A DNA stretch of 64,000 nucleotides from Lumbricus rubellus (lineage: Eukaryota; Annelida; Clitellata; Crassiclitellata; Lumbricidae). How positions within the stretch are numbered: position 1 is the stretch's first letter; each line of letters begins with the position of its first letter. The notes below the pieces were generated by a model. That model worked only from the letters and a program-made list of their open reading frames with translations, searched no databases and had not been told where the DNA came from. Where the stretch lies: NCBI GenBank assembly GCA_945859605.1, contig OX243827.1, forward strand, positions 1,971,295 to 2,035,294, written 5' to 3'. Both the position numbers and the translations under genes were made by a program. Shown here one piece after another: positions 45,562-55,935 of this stretch.

Positions 45562-46460
45562 TACAAAAGTATAACATCAAATAGGGGCCTACATCTTAGT
45601 GAGCCGATGATGAATGGATTCACCTGGGAACATCATCGTCGTCGACGGAATACACCTGACGGAAGAGGGGGGGGGGGGTAGAAGAAGACATTGGTTAACG
45701 ATGCGCAGATTAATTAAAGTCGTTTGGATTAATGAACAAATGTTTAATTCAACGCTCGTAAGCTGGTGCCCTACGCTTAGCTTTCGATTGACGCCCTAGA
45801 CATTTTGAGATTACGTTAACGATTATGATTCAAAGTTGTCGACGCAATATGGTCCCAAAGATCGATGTCTGGGTGAATAATAATTATTGTTAAAATGGTT
45901 TCTCTGTTCTGTGACTGAAACACGAACAGCTGATACATAGGCTACGTGTAAATTTAGGGACTCCAAGGACGAAGTAAAATTGTCTTAGTCATCCGGCAAG
46001 ATGTCACTTTTGTTGAAGACCATCAACTGAGGTAACGGCTGATGGTGAAGTCCATTTGCACTAAGATTTACATGTATATACGACTAGTTCTGTATCTGAT
46101 GAAATACTCTTACATGTAGGTATTGCAAACTATCGTTCGTTTAGTTCAATCAGTGCAATCCAGGTTTTAGGATGTTTGACTCTCAACCAAGGGGTTAGGT
46201 GCATATAAGTATAAACAGCTGCCCTCTCATGACTCATCTGACTCTGCTACCTACTCTTATCTTTCCTCGCGATGTCACCTGCATGCGCATGCGTTATCTT
46301 ACATGTACTGTACTGTACATTGAGATGCAAACATGTAGCCTAGCATGCTTGTATAGTGTATATGCGCACACAGGCATGCGGTGTTTGATCTATGCATGTC
46401 TAGGGTATGCCTTCAGAATTGACTCCACTGTATATTTTTGCAAAATGACGATTGTTCCGA

Positions 46461-46742
46461 GTTGCTGTGTGTAGCTTAATTATTTTGCTAACTGTTTTAA
46501 TATATCGCGGTATTATTTACTATGATATCACGATCGATGTTGTTTAGGCTAATGTTACAATTATTTTATGATGGGGCCTACAGTCTAGGCTACATTATAA
46601 GGCTCAAAGTTGTCCTCTCTGTATGTATGTAGCCTATGTATGCCTGTCCCAAGAAAGGCTCTGAAACGGCAGATCTCGCGTGTTTAATTTTTTAAACCAT
46701 TATGCAAATTTGTAGGTTAACGCGACTATTTTCAGCTCTCAG
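46461..46742. other. AT-rich spacer
   Basis: No gene or repeat seen between the segmental duplication and the hAT element. Confidence 0.35.
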
Positions 46743-46819
46743 TCAGTGTTTAATCTAGACGTCTCTGGGGAGGAAGTTCCCCCCAGGATTGAAATTCCCC
46801 CCACACAGAAAATTTGACA

Positions 46820-47260
46820 AAATGATAATGGTTTTTAGTTGCTATTTACATCATTATTTTACAAGAAGTGTTATATATACCGTGATATTATTTACTGTTA
46901 TATGATTACATATAAGACTATTAGTTACTAATATAGTAAAATGATACTATCATATTGCAATGGGTAAAATTTACTGTATATATTTGTACAAATACTATTA
47001 TTGTCCAACTAAAAACAGAGACATTTGACAAAATTATCATAATTTTTAGTTGCTGTTTACATCATTGTATTACACGAATTGTTATAATATACTGCGATAT
47101 TAATTGCTATTTATAATTATGATAACAATAGATTTAATATATTTTATAGTTTATACAATTATAATGTTATTATTGACCATTATAATATATGATGCAAATT
47201 ATACAATCTTGTTACAATGAGTATAACTTACTGAAAATATTTGTACAAATACTATTTTTA
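46820..47260. repeat. Internal tandem duplication, about 215-bp period
   Basis: tttttagttgctatttacat (46832) and tttttagttgctgtttacat (about 47046), and atatttgtacaaatactatt twice, mark two diverged copies in tandem. Confidence 0.6.
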
Positions 47261-47555
47261 TACAGCTAAATGGCTTCTCTGCAGTGCTTTCTTTCAAATT
47301 TCAAACTGACACATTTCAAATGTTTTGGTCTTTGAACATCTAGTAAAACAACATCATTATTGCAAAGCTTCCAGATTTTGATAGGCTACCTGTAGTTTAT
47401 TAGTTCTTTGTTGGTTTGTGTACCATTTGTTATGAATTATTCTGCAATGTGTCCAGGTCAGCAACTCAGGACCATCTTTGGAAACAGGGATAAGCTGCTT
47501 TAGTGCTGAAAAGTCAGCTTAAGTAGTCTAATATTATTATACTCAGGTCTGCACT

Positions 47556-47876
47556 CAGGGGCGGATCCAGGGGGGCTTATCCGGCCATCCCCCCCCCCAT
47601 TTACAATTCAGATGTATCGTGGCCCCCCCCCATTTGTATTGACCATGCCGTGGAACAATGTATATATTGTAAAATTTGCCCCCCCTTATTAAGAAATGCC
47701 CATGCATTGCGCCCCCCTCCCCATTTCGAAATGGGATGACTAGAAAAAAAGGTCATCAACTTTTTTGGCGGATACGAAAGACAAATTTTCCAGACCCAAA
47801 GCCAAAAAATTTTCCCGGACCCAACAAGACAAAAAATTGTTGCCCCCCCCATCCAAAGTTTCTGTATCCGCCCTTG
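47556..47876. mobile_element. Small hAT-type MITE nested in the larger hAT element
   Basis: Termini caggggcggatccag / ctgtatccgcccttg are inverted with two mismatches. The flanks tctgcact / tctgcagt are an 8-bp duplication with one change. The 321-bp body is C-rich with a pyrimidine-run bias and has no coding capacity. Confidence 0.75.
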
Positions 47877-47999
47877 TCTGCAGTCATTCATTATAGTAAA
47901 CCAGCAACAGTAGAACTGGTCATCTGAAGGAAATTATTATTGCAATGATCATATATAATCTTAAAACACTCTTTTTTATCGGTACGGAAATAATTGAGC

Positions 48000-48470
48000 A
48001 ATTTTGATAAAATGGCAGCTTAAAAGGGTACCATTACAATGTGGAAACTCTCCAAAAATTATTATTGTAAGCATAGCCTATATTTATTAAAGTCTAAGGC
48101 CACTCTTGTGTGCCCTGAAAAAGTACAGCGATTTTGTTAAGATGACAGCTTAAATGATACCATTGCAATGTGGAAATTCAAAAAGTTTCTGGTGGGGAGG
48201 GGTGCATACCTCTCCCCACACACTCTTTTTCATCAGTAAGCTTATTGAAATAATTAACTTATTTTGCTAAAATGACATCTTAAAAGGGTGCTATTACAAT
48301 CTGATATTCAAAAGTAGTTATTGTTGTATGTTTAGTATTGTGTAGTGTAAGCTTATTTATTGAAGTCTTAGACCCCTCTCATCAGCAATGAAAAAATACA
48401 GCGATTTTGTTAAGACGACAGCTTAAAATGCTACCATTCCAATGTGGAAATTCAAAAAAGTTTCGGGTGG
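48000..48470. repeat. Four diverged units of a 120-150-bp repeat
   Basis: The phrase attttgttaagatgacagct, followed by taccattacaatgtgg-type text, recurs near 48009, 48131, 48259 and 48405. Confidence 0.65.
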
Positions 48471-48515
48471 GGAGGGGATGTGGGTGGGGAGAGGGCACAT
48501 CCCCCTCCCCACACC

Positions 48516-49561
48516 CAGTGCCAGATTAACTATGGCGCAACTGGCGCACTTGCGCCAGGCCTTCTTTTGGGGGTAAAAATTTAAGAAAACACTGAGAAAT
48601 CCGATTATCCGATCGAATTTGTTATAAGTCACAGTCCGGCTTATTCAAAATGTTTAATTTCTAAAACAAGCATTGCATATAAAATTTTGTGGCATTATAA
48701 AAACAGGCCTTCTACAGTAGGCTACTACTACTATAATGATGACGTACTAATTAATTGTGTACTGTAATGATGACGTATGACGTAATCAATTTATGCGCGG
48801 ATCGACCCCATCAGTGGCCATCACCATATGCGTACGGTACAGACGACACAGTGTATGTTCCATGTAATATTATTATCTACTATTTAGTGTTTTTTGTAGC
48901 TGCTTATTTCTTTTTTTAATTTTAATTTTTAAACAAATAAAATAAGTAGGCCTAAATAACGAACTTTTCAACGAATGGATACAATGGCGCTCTTTTTTAA
49001 AACAACTTCCATCGACAGAAACAGGTAGGCCTACAGCTGTTACTCCACACAAGATGCTGAATATAATGTACCGCTATAATCTGAAAGACGGCTTTCCAAA
49101 TGTTTGTATTGCACTACGTATTTACTTAACTTTGCCTGTAAGTAACTGCAGTGGAGAAAGATCAAAAGATCATTCAGTCATTTAAAACGCATAAAATCAT
49201 CTTTGAGGTCAACAATGGGCCAGAACAGATTGGCAAATTTAATTCTTTTGAACATTGAGTCGGAAATCTTGACAGATCTTGACTTTCAAGATATCATTGA
49301 TTCTTTCTCTACTTTAAAAGCGCGAAAGAAAGACTTTTAAACTCGACGAACATTTTTGAACAGTTGAACTGTAACAAGTAAAATTTAAAAAATCTCCTAT
49401 GATCCTATCACAGCTTCATTTTGTGTTCATAAATTATTAAAGTATGTTTTTCTACATAATTAATTTTTCCCCATTTTTTTGATAATTTGATTGGATAGAG
49501 GGCCTACTTTAGTTTTGTTGCATTGTTTGCGCCAGGCCTCTAAAAAGTTAATCCGGCACTG
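48516..49561. mobile_element. hAT element nested in a hAT element, perfect 8-bp TSD
   Basis: Termini cagtgccagattaac / gttaatccggcactg are inverted with one mismatch. The duplication cccacacc is perfect (48508-48515, 49562-49569). It carries a transposase C-terminal remnant, confirming hAT. It inserted into the already resident outer hAT element. Confidence 0.9.
48966..49340 (+). pseudogene. hAT transposase C-terminal (dimerisation) remnant
   Basis: Frames read ELFNEWIQWRSFLKQLPST, then MLNIMYRYNLKDGFPNVCIA, ALRIYLTLPVSNCSGERS. After a frame shift near 49165 they continue FSHLKRIKSSLRSTMGQNRL, ANLILLNIESEIL, closing with a TAA. This is the hAT C-terminal dimerisation region ('F-P-N-V-x-I-A-L-R-x-x-L-T-x-P-V-x-x-x-S-x-E-R-S-F-S-x-L-K-x-I-K'). 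At 49020 a tract ggtaggcctacag interrupts the frame. The RNase-H core and BED finger are missing. Confidence 0.8.
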
Positions 49562-49959
49562 CCCACACCCCTCTCCCTCTCGGCGCTACGCGCCTCGGCG
49601 ACCGTCCGCCGGACGCTCAATTGTCTTCCCCCCCCCAGAAATCTGGATTCCCCCCCCAGAGGACGGGGACTAGATTAAACACTGGCTCTCAGTTCACTTT
49701 AAAACCATATAGGCCTATAATTATGAACATTTTAAATTTCGATCTGAAAGTCAGCGCCTATGCAGATATAGTAAGCCATATCAATGAAACACATTAACCA
49801 TCGCGTCACCATAAATCAGCAGTAGTCAGTTCGCACGACGTCATATCTTGACGTCATTCCCGCCTCTCGCAGTATTAACCAAGTCATTCATAAGCGATCT
49901 ATCAGAAATCACAGAGGAAAAGATGCGGATATGTTTGAGTGCTCTTTGACAACGGAAGA

Positions 49960-50830
49960 AAAACGAAAGGAGGATCTTTGCGGCGGAAGTGAGCTGGCTA
50001 AGAAGAACACACGGATAGACCAGACAGGACAGAAATCGTGAAGAGGTCACGCGGACGGAATTTGGACAGAGCGAAACACTTGTAGATAAGACCAGAAACA
50101 GAAGACTGACTTTATTCTGACCATGTGGAAAGAATTGACAAGAAAAGATAACAGCAAAGGCATCGTATTGTATGATATTGTCACGTCGAGGGAACACGAA
50201 ACCGGTGAATGGATTCATCTGAGAGATGAATATACGTCGATACACGCTACACTTCTGACGCAATGGAGAAACGAAGAAGACCTTGGTTAATGATGCGCAG
50301 ATTAATTCGCGACATTTAAAGATAAACAAATGTTTTATTCAAGGATCATGAATAAGTTGGTGCAGTGCGCTTTAATTTCCAGTGTAGCTTTATACGATTC
50401 ATCGCTGTAGACGCAATCTGGTCCGGAGATCGATGTTTGGGTGATTAAGCTAATAATATTGGTAAATCGTTTTCTTGTTCAATGAAGCGTCGACTGAGAC
50501 GTTAACAGCCCCAAAATATGTTACTTTATAGACTTCAAGTACGACGTAAAACAGTCTTAGTCATCCACCAAGACAGTGATGTAACAATCTCGACGAGGTC
50601 TGTCTGCACTAAGATCTATGCAAAAAAGCATACATGTGTGATAAAGTGCTCAAAGGTAATGCAGAATATCGGTTGCCTAGTTCAATCAGGGCAATACAGA
50701 GGTTAGGAGGGTTAAATCTCAACCAATGGTTAGAGGCACAAGAGTATGAACCTTCTCTTACTCATCTTACCCAGCTACCTACTCTTTGCCACCTTCGTCT
50801 TCGTTAACTCACATTGAGTTGCAAGCAAGC
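49960..50830 (+). repeat. Right copy of the diverged segmental duplication
   Basis: It matches 43790-44060 plus 45600-46290 in order, without the composite MITE. Divergence is clear, so the duplication is older than the MITE insertion. The start includes the second LINE C-terminal remnant. Confidence 0.65.
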
Positions 50831-50850
50831 AAACATGTAGGAATTCATGG

Positions 50851-51357
50851 ATGCACATTTTCTACACACGGACAGAAAGTATCCCAGATATGACTCCCAT
50901 CAAATCTGCAAAAAAAGATGATAGTTCTGAGTTGTTGTTTACGGTGTTAGGACAAAAATTTTCCCGGACAAAACCTCCAGGACATTTTGTCCGGGGACAT
51001 TTTGTCCGGGACATTTTGTCTGGGACATTTTGCCCGGGGACATTTTGTCCGTCCACGCTGCTGCTAAGCAATTCCGTTTCCACGGTGCAATCAAATGTTA
51101 GAGAAACGCGAGAGGCCACTTCTTCTATGCAAACGAACGTTAGAAAGGCAATCACTTCTATGGAGTCTAGCGCTAGAGAAACTAGAGAAGTATTGACTGT
51201 TAACATTTCGCGATTGCATAGATTATTATTGATGAAAAGTTTATACCATGCCCATGGGGGCGAGTTGGATCAGTCACCGACGGGGCAAGACGAACCTTGT
51301 GATCCATCTTGCCCCGTTACTGTGATTTTTTCGTGTGATTCCACTTTTTTCATCTGA
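50851..51357 (+). other. Open frame containing a minisatellite, unrecognised
   Basis: This 168-codon frame from an ATG contains GHFVRGHFVRDILSGTFCPG, encoded by the palindromic minisatellite at about 50984-51050. A coiled-coil-like repeat follows (NVRETREATSSMQTNVRKAI, then SARETREVL). It looks more like a repeat that is open by chance than a gene. I cannot exclude a diverged coding exon. Confidence 0.25.
50984..51050. repeat. Minisatellite of palindromic 16-18-bp units
   Basis: About four units of gggacattttgtccg, each an imperfect palindrome (ggac...gtcc), stand head to tail. Confidence 0.85.
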
Positions 51358-51360
51358 TTT

Positions 51361-52510
51361 CAAATGTTAATTAATTATTATGTTATTATTACTATAACAA
51401 TAATTGTTGGATACAATAATAATGACAATTAGCGCGAAATACACGATTGCACTGGTCTATCTTGTTCCACCATGGGGGGAAGATGGACCACTAAAATCAT
51501 ATGAAATTGTAAAAATGTACTCCAATGTAATTTCTGAATTATTATTAGTGTTTTACTTTATAGACGATCACATTTTGTGCATAAAATAGTATTCTAGATG
51601 TGATCAGAGCATGCTACGATGAAAGCCTAATGCGTGGGGCATGATTTATTAGACTGGTCCATCTTGCCCCATAGTGGGGGCAAGATGGACCATTACTACT
51701 AAATTTTTAAAAATTTAAAATCTTATTATCGAAAAGAGATGCAATTAAATGTGTGCTGCCCTTAGCTAGGGCACTGTATAAGCTACGAGTAGCCTAATAA
51801 AAAAGTTTTTGCCCGTGAAGCACATTTATGGTGTCTTAAAACCAGAAATCCGTTACGGGGTCCGTCTCGCCCCTACTTCCCCTACACACAGTGAAAGTCA
51901 GAAATCTATGTTTAGAAATCTCTGTAGAAATGACCATGCTCTTAATTTTCTGCCTTGCATTTTTCAACCTCTTTCTACCAAAACATTTACGGTAACTGTG
52001 ATCATCGAAAATTTATGCCCCCTTGCAAAAATTTCTGCGGGCGCCCATGGTTTATTGCCTACACATGTAGGCTAGGCTAGGCATAAGCCGATGTGATCAA
52101 CACTCTTAGCTACGCTTTATGGACGCTATGTGAATTTTTAAAAGTATATGTAGCTATGCGCTCTGATATTTATCTATTTTATTTATATATTCATGAATGC
52201 ATATTTAAAGAGCCTACTATGATGATAAATGACATTGACCAGTTAATAGCGCATTTAACTCCCAACATTTGGTGTCACGACTTCGTTCGGTGAAAAGCCA
52301 GAGGCGTCAAAGTCTTCATCACACGACAACTGGAGCTGCAGCCTTCAATACTGTTGCTGGTTTGGATACTTTTATGCTATGCTAAGTGACTTAATTATGA
52401 AATCTTATGTCATCTCGCTTTATCTTTAAAACTTGCAATTTTCAAGTTCCTTATTCATCATAAGCTGAACGACCTTCAACATATAGGCCTAGGCTAGGCC
52501 TACTCATAGG
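51361..52510. other. Stretch with hairpin motif, no gene
   Basis: tggtccatcttgcccc and its exact complement flank a short loop at 51654-51690. Single arms recur near 51300 and 51450-51500. No coding frame recognised. Confidence 0.5.
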
Positions 52511-52530
52511 ACGCGGTGGTGGAGTGGTGA

Positions 52531-53790
52531 CAGGGCCGGATTTACATGTAGGCAAACTAGGCAACTGCCTAGGGCCTCCGGATTCTGGGGGCCTCCAAAA
52601 ATGAACTTCTAAAATAATTATAAAAGCCACCGAATTTTGACTTAAGTTCAAACACACTTGCTCTTTTAGTCTAGTTCTTTAATATTTAGGCATGGGCCGG
52701 ATTAAGACATGTTCGGCCGACCAGGGGCCCCCCACACATTAGGGGCCGCACACATTTATAAAAAATATGCCATTTTTTTCAATTTTTGGCGGATGAAATG
52801 GTATCACGGTATCATTTTGCCGAAAATTTGGCCAGACAACTAAAAAATTAAAATAAAGGCATCAATTTTTTTGGCGGATGAAATGGTATAATTTTTTCGA
52901 AAATTTGGCCAGATGACTAAAAAAATGTCATGAACTTTTTGGCGGATGAAATTGTAAATTTTCTCGAAAATTCGACCAAACGACTAAGAAAGGTCTTCCG
53001 AATTTTCGGCAAAAAATTTCCCGAACAGGGCCCCCACATTTCTTAATCCGGCCCTGGTTAGGCCTAATTAAGTTGAACGCTTGCGTCATACACCGTTAGA
53101 ACTCGCGACAACCCATAGGGCCTATATTGTGTAGCCTATGGCGGAAAGTGAGGAAGAACATGTTAGTTAAATGTTTGAGCGACGGTAAAAGTGCATCTTA
53201 GCGACGTTAGCATATTTAATTATTCGCCATTGCATGGGTTTCACGGTTTTCACCGTTTCAGTGTTTATCAGATAGGCCTAGCCTACAAGTCGAATTGACG
53301 AAAAGAAGTCGGATTAATAAAAATATTTTTTACTGAAATAGAAGTGGGATTGATTAAAACAATCTCGCTGAAATCGAAGTTTGATTCATGAATAATGATT
53401 TCTAATTAAATAGATTTCTAATTAAATAGAAGTGATAGGCCCTATTGATGAAAACAATTCCTGCCTAAACAAAAGCGCGATTGGTTAAAATGAATTCTTG
53501 CAGGAAAAAATTGATGTAATCATGTAAAACTTCATTGTGATTTTTGGTATGTAGGCCTAGGCCTAAACCATAATAAACTGGAATAAAACGAGTGTATCAA
53601 TTACAATTCGACTCGTTATAGACTAACAGTTCTGTAGTTGATCAAACATGGATCACTGGCGCAATATGCATTAGGAATATAGGCCTACTTAGATGTAGCA
53701 ATATGCATTTTTTCTGTTTTTATTCTTAACTTAAGTGGGGCCTCATAATTGAAATTGCCTAGGGCCTCACTCTGTTTAAATCCGGCCCTG
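52531..53790. mobile_element. hAT-type element inside a SINE, perfect 8-bp TSD
   Basis: Termini cagggccggatttac / gtttaaatccggccctg are inverted. The duplication agtggtga is perfect (52523-52530, 53791-53798) and is part of the SINE A-box region. The 1260-bp body includes a second element-like block (52691-53056), three units of about 66 bp with the word ttttggcggatgaaatggta, and minisatellite-type text at 53290-53520. No transposase. Confidence 0.9.
52691..53056. mobile_element. Probable nested hAT-type MITE
   Basis: catgggccggattaag and cttaatccggccctg are inverted ends of the hAT kind. No 8-bp duplication is evident (tatttagg against gttaggcc), so the boundaries or its independence are uncertain. 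The inside holds the 66-bp repeats. Confidence 0.5.
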
Positions 53791-54307
53791 AGTGGTGATC
53801 GAGTTCGGTGTCTTGGAGACGAAGGGTTCCAGGTTCGAATCCACCTCAAGTCGTCGCTTGGGGACCTTGAGCAAGTCCTTCACTCGCAATTGCTCGTGCG
53901 CTTCGGCGTGAACCTCCGATGCAGTGTTCGAGCTGTGGTTGGGAGCGCCTCTGAGTATAAGCTTGAAGTCTGATGGGGCGCAAAAGCGGCAATACCAAAT
54001 GCAAAAAATATATTTTTTATATATTTAAAAATATTATTGATGGATTACAATATTAGGTCCATTTGGTTTTGGTTGCCATTGGTGTCACGAAATAGAGCAT
54101 CCCCCGTATTAATCGTACCCCCCCATATGAACAGAAGTCGAGAAATCCACTTCAGCGTGTATTTATTTTTTGCAAATTAACTTTCGTGTGCTTTGTTTTG
54201 AACAATGACATTAACAGGTAGCTAGCTATGTTTATTGTTTATGCCTACTAAATATTGTAAAATTCTTCGGAGTAAAAATCCTACATTTCCATTTTCAAAT
54301 GTTTCAG

Positions 54308-55618
54308 ATGGGTCGACTGTCTGGTTGGCCGCTGGTTTTCCAGCGCCTCGTTACAATGCTTGGCTTTATACTGATGCGATTCATCTTTACGACGATACAG
54401 AAAGTCTACTGGAAAATCAACGGAACCACAGACAAAATCAGACAATCTAGAAGACCAGAAAACTACAAAACGTGTGCACACGTTCTTGATATCGTTCTGT
54501 TCAAACAATTTGATATTGTGTACACCTGTTCCATCAAAAGCTACATTCTAACGCACAACAGATTCGAAAGTCCGCAATACATCTTCGACAACGATCACAT
54601 ATCGCTGATTACAGTAGACGAAGAAAATGCCATTTTCGGTGTAGCTAAACAGAAAGGCATGCACTTGTGGAGACTTGAGCACTGTTCCTTCATGAAGATT
54701 GCTCAGCTGTTACTCTGCAATCAACTGATACTCGTTCCTTTGAATCATTTTCATCGTATGGCGGAAGAACTTGGAGACCCGAAAGGTCAGTTGATTTTCC
54801 TCTTTAACACTGGCAGATGCGGTTCGACGTTGCTGACACAGATGATGCAAACAACGGGAAAGTGCATATCCATCTCCGAACCAGAGACGACCTGTGCATT
54901 GGGTATTTTCTACAAGAACAGAGGTGACTCACCCCACTTGCGTCAACTCAGTAAAAATGTGATTCGCTGGACATGTAGGCCACACTATAACATCTCTCCA
55001 TTGGCCTATATGTTAAAGGTCACGGCAATGTTCATTTACGTTCTTCCATTTTTCAGAGAAATATACCCATCAAGTAAATGTCTCTTCATGTATCGCGACC
55101 CAATAAAAGCCGCGCAATCCTTTAATCGCATTTCAAGTGAATTATCAAAATTTACGATGATAAACACGCTCGGAAAATTGTCTTCAGTGCTGACTGTGAA
55201 AGGCTTTGATAACATCGGCTGTATCGGAAAAGAGTTCAGATATAAGTTGTGGGATGATCTCTCTTTGGGAGTCTTGATGGTGATGGTTAACTGCAAGCTG
55301 TACTTGCAGTTTCGACGTAAAGGGCTTGACGTCAGTGCAGTGCGCTACGAAGACATCATGAAGGACAAATTTTTTTTCGCAAGAGCAATCTTGAAGTTCT
55401 GTGATCTTCCAACGTCACTTGAAGAAGATTTCCTCCACGGCCTAGAATTCGATTCACAACGCAATTCGGTTATTGCGCGAAAGTTGCTCGCGAAGCATAA
55501 GGATCCTGTTCTGACGCTGGAATCAGAACGTTTGGTAAACGAAGTTCTTCATAAAAATGGTCTTCCCATCCTCGGAGACGATTGGCTACTCGAAGGAACG
55601 ATCACTTACAAAGGATGA
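54308..55618 (+). CDS. Sulfotransferase-like protein
   Basis: The 436-residue frame starts at an ATG directly after a strong acceptor (polypyrimidine tract and tttcag ending at 54307), so a 5' intron is likely. An ATG nine bases upstream would lie in the intron. Residues 8-30 are hydrophobic, which fits a type II membrane anchor in the Golgi. The PAPS-binding P-loop is at residues 167-176 (NTGRCGSTLL). A 3'-phosphate-binding block is at 262-271 with R263, D264 and S271 (YRDPIKAAQS). RYEDIM at 346-351 is typical of the C-terminal half. Expected role: transfer of sulfate from PAPS to a carbohydrate or other acceptor; the acceptor cannot be predicted. The coding region is unbroken. Nothing nearby suggests a cluster; it stands alone between SINEs. 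Confidence 0.8.
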   Translation: MGRLSGWPLVFQRLVTMLGFILMRFIFTTIQKVYWKINGTTDKIRQSRRPENYKTCAHVLDIVLFKQFDIVYTCSIKSYILTHNRFESPQYIFDNDHISLITVDEENAIFGVAKQKGMHLWRLEHCSFMKIAQLLLCNQLILVPLNHFHRMAEELGDPKGQLIFLFNTGRCGSTLLTQMMQTTGKCISISEPETTCALGIFYKNRGDSPHLRQLSKNVIRWTCRPHYNISPLAYMLKVTAMFIYVLPFFREIYPSSKCLFMYRDPIKAAQSFNRISSELSKFTMINTLGKLSSVLTVKGFDNIGCIGKEFRYKLWDDLSLGVLMVMVNCKLYLQFRRKGLDVSAVRYEDIMKDKFFFARAILKFCDLPTSLEEDFLHGLEFDSQRNSVIARKLLAKHKDPVLTLESERLVNEVLHKNGLPILGDDWLLEGTITYKG

Positions 55619-55935
55619 TCGATGGTTGAAGAAATTGAACTACCACAATGGACAGAAACCTAATTAATTTTCATAATTTTGTTAGGGCTGTTCTTGGATT
55701 AACAAATTTAATCGAAATTAATCGCACGGTTATTTTTTTAATCGCAATTAACTGCAGATTAATCGGAACTCATTTGCTTCAAGTAGGCCTATGTTAATCT
55801 TACTATTTTTCTAAGGACCCCTTAAGTATAAATGACTGAATGAACACCGGTGTAAAGGTTTCAAATTACCTCCTAAACACTATCCCCCGGTAACTTGAAA
55901 CCGGTTTCAGATTACCACACCCACCCCAGACACTG
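55619..55935. other. 3' region of the sulfotransferase-like gene
   Basis: A short run of taatcg-type repeats (about 55700-55760) is present. I saw no clear AATAAA. Confidence 0.3.

Larger units (their letters stand above)
43790..46460 (+). repeat. Left copy of a diverged segmental duplication (partner 49960-50830), split by a MITE
   Basis: gtggaagtgagctgcttctgg, the LINE-like piece reading RGLTLFGRVERID, atgcgcagattaatta (about 45700), gatcgatgtctgggtga (about 45860), gtcttagtcatccggcaaga (about 45985) and gctacctactctta (about 46248) recur in the same order at 49960-50830. The composite MITE at 44116-45561 is present only here. The partner region is about 0.9 kb, so most of the extra length is the MITE and indels. 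Confidence 0.65.
46743..49684. mobile_element. hAT-type element, 8-bp TSD, with nested insertions
   Basis: Inverted termini (t)cagtgtttaatctag / ctagattaaacactg are flanked by gctctcag on both sides (46735-46742, 49685-49692). Terminal CAGTG and an 8-bp duplication are hAT features. Inside are two smaller hAT-type elements and internal duplications. The outer element's own transposase was not found. The only hAT coding remnant belongs to the nested 48516-49561 element. Confidence 0.8.
52511..53999 (+). repeat. tRNA-derived SINE interrupted by a hAT element
   Basis: The SINE head is acgcggtggtggagtggtga (A-box-like TGGTGGAGTGG at 52517-52527). The continuation after the insertion starts at 53799 with the perfect B box GGTTCGAATCC at 53832-53842. 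The body has gcaagtccttcactcgcaat, and the tail gggagcgcctctgagtata ends near 53999. The uninterrupted relative at 55936 shows the same A-box to B-box order. Confidence 0.8.

Noticed and set aside
47676..47927. Open frames across the C-rich MITE at 47556-47876
   Set aside because: They follow from poly-C/poly-G runs inside the non-coding MITE.
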